From the NCBI GenBank assembly GCA_022562935.1, contig JADFOI010000008.1:827-49208 (forward strand): a stretch of DNA of 48,382 nt, written 5' to 3'. Both the position numbers and the translations under genes were made by a program. This DNA is from Acidobacteriota bacterium. GTDB taxonomy: Bacteria; Acidobacteriota; UBA6911; RPQK01; JADFOI01. The notes under the pieces are model-generated. The model did not search any database. It had not been told where the DNA came from and worked only from the letters and a program-made list of their open reading frames with translations. Within the stretch, counting starts at the first letter, position 1. Every line of letters begins with the position of its first letter. Of this stretch, positions 18,266 through 26,879 are shown piece after piece.

Positions 18266-19693
18266 TTGAACGATCTTTCCTCCTTATTGGAACCCCAGTC
18301 GGTGGCGGTGATCGGAGCTTCGTCGAATCCGGAGAAATCCGGTCACGTCTTGCTCAAGAGCATCATTGTCAATCGCTATAAGGGGCAGATCTATCCCATC
18401 AATCCCAACGCCGACGAGATTCTCGGCTATAAGGCCTACAAAAACATCCTCGATGTACCGGGCACCATCGACCTGGTCTTCTTTCTTCTGCCCGGCCAGT
18501 ACATTGAGGATATGATCGAACACTGCAAGCAAAAAGGGGTAAAGGCGGCCGTGATTGTGGCCGCCGGGTTTGCCGAGGTCGGAGAGGAGGGCGCCCAGGC
18601 CGAGACCAAGCTGCGCAAGCTCATCAAGGACTCGGGTATTCGCTGCATCGGACCCAACACCATTGGCTTTATCAATATGCAGGCCAGCCTGGTGGCCAGC
18701 TTCGTGCTCTTCACCAACTGGCAGGACGGCCCCATCGCACTGGCTGCCCAATCGGGCATCTTTGGAGGGGCTGTGGCCGACCAGTTGATGGCACGTACCG
18801 TTCAACGACTGGGAATTTGTAAAAGCGTCGCTTTCGGGAACAAGATCGACCTGGATGAAACGGACTTTCTGGAATACACCTGGAAGGACCCTGCCACCCA
18901 AGTGATCGCCCTTCATTTGGAGGGACTGAGTCGACTTCGCTCCTTCCTTTCCCTGGCCAACAGAGTCAAGCGTGAGAAACCGATCATCGTCCTGAAACCG
19001 GGGCGCACCGACCTGGGTGCCCGGGCCTCAGCTTCTCACACGGGTTCTCTGGCGGTGGACGACGAATTGCTGGGGCATGCCTTCCGCCAGTACGGCCTGG
19101 TGCGAGCAGACGACCTGGAGGAGTTTCTCGAGTATATGAAGGCCTTCTCCTATCAACCCCTTCCCCAGGGAAACCGGGTGGGGATTGTGACCTTCAGCGG
19201 CGCCAATGGGGTGATGGCCTCCGATGAACTGCGCCTGCACGGATTCGAGCTGGCCGACTTTAGCGATACCACCTGGCAGAGAATCAAGAAGTTTTTACCG
19301 ACCTGGCAACCGGCGACCCACCCTCTCGATCTGTGGGCGGCCCTGGGTGCCGGAAACAGGCTGGTGCATGAGGAAGGAATTTTGTCGGTGCTCGACGATG
19401 AGAACACCGATGCAGTACTGGTCATCCTACTGGCCCTCTCCAACGCCGACTTCGATGGCATACGCGAGATCTACCAGGCAGCCCGGCAGCAGCACCCCGA
19501 AAAGCCGCTTTTCACCGTTATGCTGGGGGGAAAGGTGAAGGACAAATGGCTTTCGGAAATCGAAGGCTTAAGGATGCCGGTGTTCGAGACCACCCGCATG
19601 GCCATTAAATCTCTCCAGGCCATGCACTGGTATGCCCGGATCCGAGACCGGATGCAGCCCGATCCCCGGTTGCCGGAAGCGGAAAGTCCTTGA
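18266..19693 (+). CDS. CoA-binding/ligase protein, ADP-forming acyl-CoA synthetase alpha-subunit-like
   Basis: PQSVAVIGASSNPEKSGHVLLKSI CoA-binding domain; SASHTGSLA active-site His motif. No ATP-grasp domain. Confidence 0.85.
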   Translation: MNDLSSLLEPQSVAVIGASSNPEKSGHVLLKSIIVNRYKGQIYPINPNADEILGYKAYKNILDVPGTIDLVFFLLPGQYIEDMIEHCKQKGVKAAVIVAAGFAEVGEEGAQAETKLRKLIKDSGIRCIGPNTIGFINMQASLVASFVLFTNWQDGPIALAAQSGIFGGAVADQLMARTVQRLGICKSVAFGNKIDLDETDFLEYTWKDPATQVIALHLEGLSRLRSFLSLANRVKREKPIIVLKPGRTDLGARASASHTGSLAVDDELLGHAFRQYGLVRADDLEEFLEYMKAFSYQPLPQGNRVGIVTFSGANGVMASDELRLHGFELADFSDTTWQRIKKFLPTWQPATHPLDLWAALGAGNRLVHEEGILSVLDDENTDAVLVILLALSNADFDGIREIYQAARQQHPEKPLFTVMLGGKVKDKWLSEIEGLRMPVFETTRMAIKSLQAMHWYARIRDRMQPDPRLPEAESP

Positions 19694-19765
19694 TTCCCTT
19701 TCAGCCGTCGCTATATACTCGCTGCCAGAAACGGTATCTTCCGATCCAATTGCAGGAGGTTTTAC

Positions 19766-20290
19766 ATGGGAAGAATGATTCAGAGAAAATCGTGGCTGGT
19801 GGTCGCTGTCCTGGCAACCCCCTTGCTGGTGACCTTTTTCGCCCTGGGACACGGTAATGAACATGGTCTCACCAGCGCTCAGATCGGGCAGGGAATGGTA
19901 TCGGTCGAATACCATAAGCCCCTGGCCAAGGGCCGGGATCTGCTCAGCATGATCCAACCGGGGGCCTACTGGAGAATGGGCGCGGACGCAACCACTCTAC
20001 TCAAGACGGAAATCGATCTGAACTTCGCCGGGACAACAATCCCCAAGGGTGAGTATGCCCTTTCGGCTCATTTCACCGACAGCGAGAGTTGGTCGCTTGT
20101 TCTCTCCAAGAGTCCGGGACGCAGAGGGGGCAAACCAGCGGACATACTGGTCGAAGCTCCGGGAACCCTGGGCAAGACCCAAGCTCCCGTGGAGGCGATG
20201 ACCATCGAACTGAGCGGCCAGGGCTCCAAGGGAACGCTGGTTCTGGAGTGGGGAAACAGTCGCCTGAGCGTCGATTTCTCCGCCGCTTGA
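19766..20290 (+). CDS. DUF2911-like exported protein
   Basis: Signal peptide; QIGQGMVSVEYHKPLAKGRDLL...GAYWRMGADATTLLKTEIDLNFAGTTIPKGEYAL. Confidence 0.8.
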   Translation: MGRMIQRKSWLVVAVLATPLLVTFFALGHGNEHGLTSAQIGQGMVSVEYHKPLAKGRDLLSMIQPGAYWRMGADATTLLKTEIDLNFAGTTIPKGEYALSAHFTDSESWSLVLSKSPGRRGGKPADILVEAPGTLGKTQAPVEAMTIELSGQGSKGTLVLEWGNSRLSVDFSAA

Positions 20291-20498
20291 ATCGACCGTC
20301 CCGCCCTTAGATTCATAAGTTCGTAGCACACCTGGGAGACTTGTGTCGATCACAACGATTCCAGTCTGTTTTCCGGTCTTTCTAGCGTGCTAGCATTCAC
20401 TTGCAGCCTAACTTGACTTGGGAAGCGGGGAACAGGTATCTTCATGCGTTCGCACGAGGAGGTAATGGATTGGCAATGGATTTGGGAGGACTCATTTC

Positions 20499-22991
20499 GT
20501 GAAGGATGGTACCGCTACGATGGTCATGACGCCCCCGGCAACCAAACCCAAGAAGAAGGAAGTTAGTGGCCAGGAACTGCGCAAAACCTGGGTAGGCCAA
20601 AGTATCAAACGACGTGAAGATCCCCGCCTCTTGACCGGTCGAGGGACCTTTGTGGATGACATCACCCTGCCCAACCTCCATCACGCCGCCATTTTGCGAA
20701 GTCCTCGTGCCCACGCCAGAATTCTATCCTACGACACCCGCGAAGCAGAGAACCATCCCGGTGTGATTGCCGTGTTGACAGGGGAGGAAGTGGGCCAAAT
20801 GAGCAAGCCCTTCCCGGTGGGTGTAACGGCAGCCTTTAAGTACTACAGTGCCGCCGTGGGGAAGGTTCGCTACGTGGGAGAGCCGGTAGCCGTGGTGGTT
20901 GCCTCGGATCGCTATGTGGCCGAAGACGCCATGGAATTGATCCAGGTCGAGTACGAACCTCTGCCTCCCATTGTGAACTGCGAGGCTGCTCTGGAGGCGG
21001 ACGCGCCGGTCCTTCACGAGGAACTTGGAAACAACATTGGCTGTCATCGGCTGCTGAACTATGGTGACGTGGATCAAGCCTTTGAGGAAGCCGACCTGAT
21101 ACTCAAGGAACGTTTCGTCTTTCCTCGCTATAGCTCCCTTCCTTTGGAAACCTATGCCGTCATTGCCGATTTCGATGCCATAACGGGAATGTTCACCGTC
21201 CATTCAAATTTTATGGGTCCCTTCAGCATGCATGCTGTGGCGGCAAGAGCTCTGGATGTTGAGGAAAACAAGCTGCGCTTTATTGTGCCTTCAGACATCG
21301 GGGGAAGTTTCGGCATCAAGACCAGCATCTACCCCTACATCGTGCTTCTGTCCCTTGCCTCCAGAAAGGCTGGACGACCAGTCAAGTGGATCGAGGACCG
21401 CCAGGAACATCTCATGGCCAGTTCCTGCCAGACCGACCGGGTGGCTTATCGCGAAGTGGCGGTGAAAAACGACGGAACGCTGTTGGGAATCAAGTCCAAA
21501 GTCATCGAGAATGTTGGAGCCTACCTGCGCGCTCCCGAGCCCGCCTGCACTTTCCGCCCCATTGGTAACTTCGTCGGACCTTATAAGGTCAGGAACGTTC
21601 AATTGGACGCTTACGTTGTCATGACGAACAAGTGTCCGACCGGTCCGAACCGCGGCTACGGATGTCAGCAGATCTACTTTGAGCAGGAACGGATGATGGA
21701 CAGGATCGCCGAAGAGCTCGAACTGGACCCCATAGAGGTCCGTATGAAAAACCTCATCACGGCCGAGGACATGCCTTACACCACTCCGACGGGAGGCATT
21801 TACGACAGTGGAGACTACCCGAAGGCTATGGATTTGGTGGTTGAGATGAGCCAGTACACGAAACTCCGGGAGCGGCAGAAAAAGGCCAGAGCAGAGGGTC
21901 GTTTGTTTGGAATCGGTATCGCCACGGGCGTTGACCCCTCGGTGTCCAACATGGGCTACATCACCATTGCCTTACCCCCGGAGTTCCGGGCACGAGCCGG
22001 CTACCTGCCCAAGTCAGGATCGGCCGAGTCAGCCACCATCCAGATGAACCAGCGGGGTAAGGTCAGCGTGACAATGGGCACGACTCCGCAGGGACAAGGC
22101 CATGAAACAGTGGTCACACAAATCGTGGCCGATGAATTGGGCATCACTCCTGATGATGTGGTGATTGTGGATGAATTCGACACCGCCAAACACGGCTGGA
22201 GCATTTCCTCAGGAACCTATGCCAGCCGGTTTGCTTCGGTGGGGACCAGCGCAGCGGTCCTGGCGGCCCGTAAGCTCAAAGGGAAGATCATTCACCTGGC
22301 TGCCGCACTCCTGTCTGTTCCCGAGGAGGATCTGATCATCCAAGAGGGAAAGGTTTTTGCCAAGGACAATCCCGAGAAGAACATAACCGTCAAGCGGGTT
22401 GCCGGAACCGCCCACTGGAATCATGAACTTCTCCCCGATGACGTCGAAGCAGGCCTTCAAGCCCGAGCGGTCTTCCGCTTCCCCGCCAACGTGGCTCCCG
22501 ACCCTCAGGACCGAGTCAATTCCTCCAACACCTATGGCTTTATGGTCGAGATCGCCGTGGTCGAAGTCGACCCGGATTCCGGGAAGGTGAACATTCTGGA
22601 CTGGTTCAGCGTCCACGATGCCGGAACCATTATCAACCCAAAGATTGTGGAAGGTCAGATCTACGGAGGAGCTCTGCATGGCATCGGAGGAGCCCTGTTC
22701 GAGGAATTAGCCTACGATGACGATGGCCAATTTCTCACCGGCAGCTTCATGCATTATGTGTGTCCCACAGCGGTGGAAGCTCCCAAGTTAACGATCGGCC
22801 ACATCTGCTCGCCTTCACCCCTGACTCTTTTAGGATCCAAGGGGGCGGGGGAGAGCAGCAGCGAAACGGCACCGGCCGCCATCGCCGGAGCAGTCGCCGA
22901 TGCCCTGGGACCTTTGGGAATCCGGATCAACGAATTGCCCCTGAATCCCAAGAGGGTTTGGACACTGATCCACGAATCCAAGACACCATGA
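20499..22991 (+). CDS. Xanthine dehydrogenase-family molybdopterin-binding subunit
   Basis: GTG start; GQSIKRREDPRLLTGRGTFVDDI, DIGGSFGIKTSIYPYIVLLSLASRKAGRPVKWIEDRQEH, GKGAGESSSETAPAAIAGAVADAL. Confidence 0.95.
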   Translation: MKDGTATMVMTPPATKPKKKEVSGQELRKTWVGQSIKRREDPRLLTGRGTFVDDITLPNLHHAAILRSPRAHARILSYDTREAENHPGVIAVLTGEEVGQMSKPFPVGVTAAFKYYSAAVGKVRYVGEPVAVVVASDRYVAEDAMELIQVEYEPLPPIVNCEAALEADAPVLHEELGNNIGCHRLLNYGDVDQAFEEADLILKERFVFPRYSSLPLETYAVIADFDAITGMFTVHSNFMGPFSMHAVAARALDVEENKLRFIVPSDIGGSFGIKTSIYPYIVLLSLASRKAGRPVKWIEDRQEHLMASSCQTDRVAYREVAVKNDGTLLGIKSKVIENVGAYLRAPEPACTFRPIGNFVGPYKVRNVQLDAYVVMTNKCPTGPNRGYGCQQIYFEQERMMDRIAEELELDPIEVRMKNLITAEDMPYTTPTGGIYDSGDYPKAMDLVVEMSQYTKLRERQKKARAEGRLFGIGIATGVDPSVSNMGYITIALPPEFRARAGYLPKSGSAESATIQMNQRGKVSVTMGTTPQGQGHETVVTQIVADELGITPDDVVIVDEFDTAKHGWSISSGTYASRFASVGTSAAVLAARKLKGKIIHLAAALLSVPEEDLIIQEGKVFAKDNPEKNITVKRVAGTAHWNHELLPDDVEAGLQARAVFRFPANVAPDPQDRVNSSNTYGFMVEIAVVEVDPDSGKVNILDWFSVHDAGTIINPKIVEGQIYGGALHGIGGALFEELAYDDDGQFLTGSFMHYVCPTAVEAPKLTIGHICSPSPLTLLGSKGAGESSSETAPAAIAGAVADALGPLGIRINELPLNPKRVWTLIHESKTP

Positions 22992-23875
22992 AGCCCCCAA
23001 AGTTTGACTATTTCGATCCCACAACCGTCGAGGAAGCCCTCGATCTACTGAAGGAATACGGTGAAGATGCCAAGATTCTGGCCGGCGGTCAAAGCCTGGT
23101 ACCCCTGCTCAACTTTAGGCTGGCTCGTCCCCAGGTTCTGGTTGACATCAATCGGATCAAGGATCTGGATTATGTCCGTGAAAACAATGGCACCCTGGCC
23201 ATTGGTGCCATGACTCGGCAAAGAACGCTGGAGACCTCTGAGATCATTCGCTCCAAGTGCGGGCTGCTGACGGACGCTGCCGAGTTGATCGGACATCCTC
23301 AGATCCGCAACCGCGGTACGGTGGGAGGAAGTCTTGTTCACGCCGATCCCACAGCCGAACTGGCCGCCATAGCCAAAGCTCTGGATGCCCAGATGAAAAT
23401 TCGCAGTTCCGAAGGAGAACGAACCGTCGCGGCCAAGGATTTTTTCGTCACCGTGATGACCACTGTCCTTGAACCCTCTGAAATGCTGGTGGAAGTCGAA
23501 TTCCCTGCCCTTGCGCCCTCGGCTGGATGGGCATTTGAGGAGTTTGTTTTGCGTCATGGGGACTTCGCGGTGGTGGGCGTGACCACTGTTGTGACTCTCG
23601 ATGCGAAGCAGACCTGTACGGAGCTCCGCCTGGCCGCTATCGGCGTGGATGAAACTCCCTTTAGAGATCCAGAAATCGAAGGACTTCTTCAAGGTCAAAA
23701 AATCACGGATTCGCTCCTAGACGAATTGGCTGCTCGGGTGAGTGAAAAGGTCGATCCCTTCACTGACCTTCACGCAACGGCCGAACAGCGAAAGCATCTG
23801 GCCGGCGTACTGGCAAAGAAAGCAATCAAGAAAGCCGAGGAAGCGGCGATACTGAATCTCAAGAAGGAAAGCTAA
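22988..23875 (+). CDS. FAD-binding subunit of molybdenum hydroxylase
   Basis: ILAGGQSLVPLLNFRLARPQVLVDINRI; RNRGTVGGSLVHADPTAEL. ATGA overlap with the large subunit. Confidence 0.95.
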   Translation: MKPPKFDYFDPTTVEEALDLLKEYGEDAKILAGGQSLVPLLNFRLARPQVLVDINRIKDLDYVRENNGTLAIGAMTRQRTLETSEIIRSKCGLLTDAAELIGHPQIRNRGTVGGSLVHADPTAELAAIAKALDAQMKIRSSEGERTVAAKDFFVTVMTTVLEPSEMLVEVEFPALAPSAGWAFEEFVLRHGDFAVVGVTTVVTLDAKQTCTELRLAAIGVDETPFRDPEIEGLLQGQKITDSLLDELAARVSEKVDPFTDLHATAEQRKHLAGVLAKKAIKKAEEAAILNLKKES

Positions 23876-23880
23876 GAGAA

Positions 23881-24366
23881 ATGCCCCAAGCGTACCGATC
23901 CGTAGAAATCACCGTCAATGGACTCACCTACAACAGGCAGGTCGAGCCCAGGAGACTCCTATCCGACTTCCTGCGCGAAGACCTGGACCTTCGGGGTACC
24001 CACGTGGGCTGTGAACACGGGATTTGCGGAGCCTGCACGGTCCTCATGAACGGGTATACGGTGCGGTCTTGCTTGATGTTTGCAGTGCAGGCCAATGGCG
24101 CAGAGATTACCACCATCGAGGGATTGGCCAAAAACGGCAAACTTCATCCCTTGCAGGAAGCCTTCTGGGAGAATCACGGCTTGCAATGTGGATTCTGCAC
24201 TCCCGGATTTCTCCTGAGCGCCTGTGAACTTCTGGAGAGAAACCCCGATCCCACCGAAGAGGAAGTCCGAGTGGGTCTTTCCGGAAACATGTGCCGATGC
24301 ACCGGCTATCAGGGAATTGTCGAGTCAGTGCTGGCAGCTGCCTCGAAGATGAAGGCTCAGAAGTAA
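23881..24366 (+). CDS. (2Fe-2S)-binding subunit of molybdenum hydroxylase
   Basis: GCEHGICGACTVLMNG...C and CGFCTPGFLLSA...GNMCRCTGYQGIV. Confidence 0.96.
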   Translation: MPQAYRSVEITVNGLTYNRQVEPRRLLSDFLREDLDLRGTHVGCEHGICGACTVLMNGYTVRSCLMFAVQANGAEITTIEGLAKNGKLHPLQEAFWENHGLQCGFCTPGFLLSACELLERNPDPTEEEVRVGLSGNMCRCTGYQGIVESVLAAASKMKAQK

Positions 24367-24368
24367 AG

Positions 24369-24398
24369 CGAAAATATGGGGATATCCCCATATTTTCG
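24369..24398. terminator. 30-bp perfect palindrome between convergent genes (probable terminator)
   Basis: CGAAAATATGGGGATATCCCCATATTTTCG equals its own reverse complement and begins 3 bp after the 2Fe-2S subunit stop. Confidence 0.6.
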
Positions 24399-24540
24399 AA
24401 AATTCAAAATTCAAAACCTAAAATTCAAAATTCAAAAACCCCTCACCGGGTTTAGGAGGTCCTGGCTGGAATCCTTGATTTCAGGTTTTGAATTTCTGAT
24501 TTTGGATTTTGAATTTGTTTTTAATTTTGAATTTTCTTGA
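24399..24540. repeat. AT-rich inverted-repeat intergenic element
   Basis: AAATTCAAAATTCAAAACCTAAAATTCAAAATTCAAAA ... CCTGGCTGGAATC...GATTTCAGG... TTTTGAATTT. Homologous layout at 31383-31525. Confidence 0.75.
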
Positions 24541-25126
24541 AGAGTTTCAAACATTCCCGATAATCTTCCGGCGTATCCATATCCTTCATGATATAGGGAT
24601 TGGCAACCGGGACATGGACGACACAGTTTCGGAACTTCTGGATGACTCCGTTGACCGGTTCATCAGGGTCCAGGGCCAGGATTTCCTGTCTGAGTGATAT
24701 CTCGAATAAAACAGGGCGCCCCTCCTGTCCTTCAAAGGTCGGAATGAATATCTTTGCGGACTCCTGCCGGTTCCGGTAGGCCTGGATCAACGCGTCAATT
24801 TCCTTGCCTGTCACCAGGGGATGGTCCACGGGAAGGTTCAAAAAAGCTTCCGTTCCCGGATCCATCGCTTCAAGGGCACTCTGAAAAGAGCTGGTCTGCC
24901 CTGATTTGTAGTTGGGATTTTCCACCACCTGGGCGCCTGAAAAATCGACTTGCTCCAGGATCCTCTCTTTTTCATGTCCCAAAACCACCACCACCGCATC
25001 CGCCAGGGACTGCCGGCACTCTTCGAGAAGTCGTGAGAGAAGGGGCATCCCTGAAAAATCCAGGAGAGGTTTGGAGCTTTTCATCCTGACGGAAAGGCCA
25101 GCGGCCAGCAGGATCTGAGTAATCAT
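24521..25126 (-). CDS. MocA-like nucleotidyltransferase (molybdopterin cytidylyltransferase-like)
   Basis: ILLAAGLSVRMKSSKPLLDFSGMPLLSRLLEECRQ; NLPVDHPLV. Adjacent to molybdenum hydroxylase genes. Confidence 0.85.
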   Translation of the reverse strand: MITQILLAAGLSVRMKSSKPLLDFSGMPLLSRLLEECRQSLADAVVVVLGHEKERILEQVDFSGAQVVENPNYKSGQTSSFQSALEAMDPGTEAFLNLPVDHPLVTGKEIDALIQAYRNRQESAKIFIPTFEGQEGRPVLFEISLRQEILALDPDEPVNGVIQKFRNCVVHVPVANPYIMKDMDTPEDYRECLKLFKKIQN

Positions 25127-25140
25127 AAACAGGAAGGGGA

Positions 25141-26649
25141 TTAGTCTTTCTCTTTCTCCTGCGCTTCCATCCGCTTGGCATGGTAATCCAGCAGTCGCTC
25201 CATCCAGTGGGGCGGCTCAAAATCAGGCAATCCTGCCTCTTTCCAGCTTTCATACCCCTTGTAAAACAAATCCTTGGGCGGGAGAGACAGGTTGGGTTCG
25301 GAACCCGACTCGGTGGCATCGATGACAAGCTTCGAGCCCATACCGTCTACGGCGGAGGGGTCGTAGATTTGATAAACGTCCTTGATGATGACCAGATCCC
25401 GTTCCGGGTTGACGCGAGAATTCATCATCCAATCCAAATGCTGCTGGTGGCGAATATCAATATCGGAATTCACCACCATGACCGTCTTGAAAAAGACACC
25501 CATCTCGGCTACCAGGCGGCCCACCCTCTTGGCATGTCCCGGATAGGTGGGATCCATTTGAATCACGACAGAACCGAGCAAACCCCCATGGGTCTGATTC
25601 AATGCCACATCCAGGACCGTGGGCTCCGACCAATCGTCAACCAGCAGCTTATGAATGACACACTCATTGGCCTGACCCTGGATCAGGGTACTTTCACTGG
25701 GCGGATGTTGGCTGAGATAACCATAGTAGATGGGATCCTTGCGGTGAGTGATGCACTGGACGTCAAAAAACGGCCGATCCCCAACGGGCCCCATGTAGCC
25801 GGCAAACTCTCCAAAGGCGTCCTCCTTCATTCGACCGGTAGGATGGATTTCTCCCTCCACCACAATTTCCGCCTGGGCGGGCACCAGCAAATCAGAAGTC
25901 TTGGCCCGAACCATTTCGACGGGAGCACCCTTGAGCCCTCCGGCTGCCGTGACCTCGTCTATCCCCTTGGGCAGAGCGGCCGCCGTGGCCATGTGGACCG
26001 CCGGTTCACAACAAATGGCCACCGCCACAGGGGCAGGTTCCCCATTTACAGCGTAGGTTTGATAATTCTCATAAGCTTGGCGGCCTGGGTTCGTATTTAA
26101 TGTGCAACGGTTCTTGGACTGAACCTGACAGCGGTAAGTGCCCATATTTTGCACTCCCGTGTTCTTGTCCTTGGTGATCACGCAGGCCGTAATGCAGGGT
26201 CTGCGATCCTTACCGGGCGTCCAGATGGGCACAGGCAAATAGGAAAGATCAACCTCTCCCTTCCCGATCACCACTTCCTGAGCAGGAGCCGACTTCACCT
26301 CCTTGGGGGCGATGGGCTGACGCAAAGCCTGCAGCCAGACTTCGTGAATCTTCTGAGGTGTCGTCCCCAAAGCCAGTGCATACACCTGCCGCGAAGCTCC
26401 GATCAAAGGCGTGGCAACCGCCATGCTTGAGCCCTTGACATTTTCAAAGAGCAGCCCAAAGCGCTCTTCCATGGGAAGACCCTGGTAAATCCAACGGGCC
26501 ATGCAGGAAACCTCCCAACTCGGATCCACCTGCTTGCTGACCCGGTGGAATTTGCCGTGAGCCTCCAGCACATCGATGAATTCCCGCATACTTCCACACA
26601 TTTTGCGTCCATTCTTAACCTTCCGGCTCTCTTCCATGCTGATGGTCAT
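25141..26649 (-). CDS. UbiD family decarboxylase (paralog 1)
   Basis: MREFIDVLEAHGKFHRVSKQVDPSWE; DAFGEFAGYMGPVGDRPFFDVQCITHRKDPIYYG; NPERDLVIIKDVYQIYDPSAVDGMGSKLVIDAT. Confidence 0.93.
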   Translation of the reverse strand: MTISMEESRKVKNGRKMCGSMREFIDVLEAHGKFHRVSKQVDPSWEVSCMARWIYQGLPMEERFGLLFENVKGSSMAVATPLIGASRQVYALALGTTPQKIHEVWLQALRQPIAPKEVKSAPAQEVVIGKGEVDLSYLPVPIWTPGKDRRPCITACVITKDKNTGVQNMGTYRCQVQSKNRCTLNTNPGRQAYENYQTYAVNGEPAPVAVAICCEPAVHMATAAALPKGIDEVTAAGGLKGAPVEMVRAKTSDLLVPAQAEIVVEGEIHPTGRMKEDAFGEFAGYMGPVGDRPFFDVQCITHRKDPIYYGYLSQHPPSESTLIQGQANECVIHKLLVDDWSEPTVLDVALNQTHGGLLGSVVIQMDPTYPGHAKRVGRLVAEMGVFFKTVMVVNSDIDIRHQQHLDWMMNSRVNPERDLVIIKDVYQIYDPSAVDGMGSKLVIDATESGSEPNLSLPPKDLFYKGYESWKEAGLPDFEPPHWMERLLDYHAKRMEAQEKEKD

Positions 26650-26879
26650 GGGGGAATTTTGGCCCAGAAACCTGCCCTTGTAAAGTGTGAATGGGGGACT
26701 AGCAGGCGACTTTCGCGAGTTCGTGCAGTCGCAGCGCGCTCCGCGCGCGTTCCAAGTTCCAAGTTTCAGGTTTCAGGTTTCAGGTTTTAAATCTTGAGTC
26801 CAACGAGCCACCCCAAGTGTCTAACCCAAGAATTCAGGGTTGCACGAAGGCACGAAAGCACGAATACACTACCGCCCGA

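Noticed and set aside
20499-24366. Aerobic CO dehydrogenase (coxLMS)
   Set aside because: Subunit types match the superfamily, but the large subunit lacks the AYRCSFR-type Mo-Cu loop (reads NRGYGCQQ), so a CODH name is not justified.
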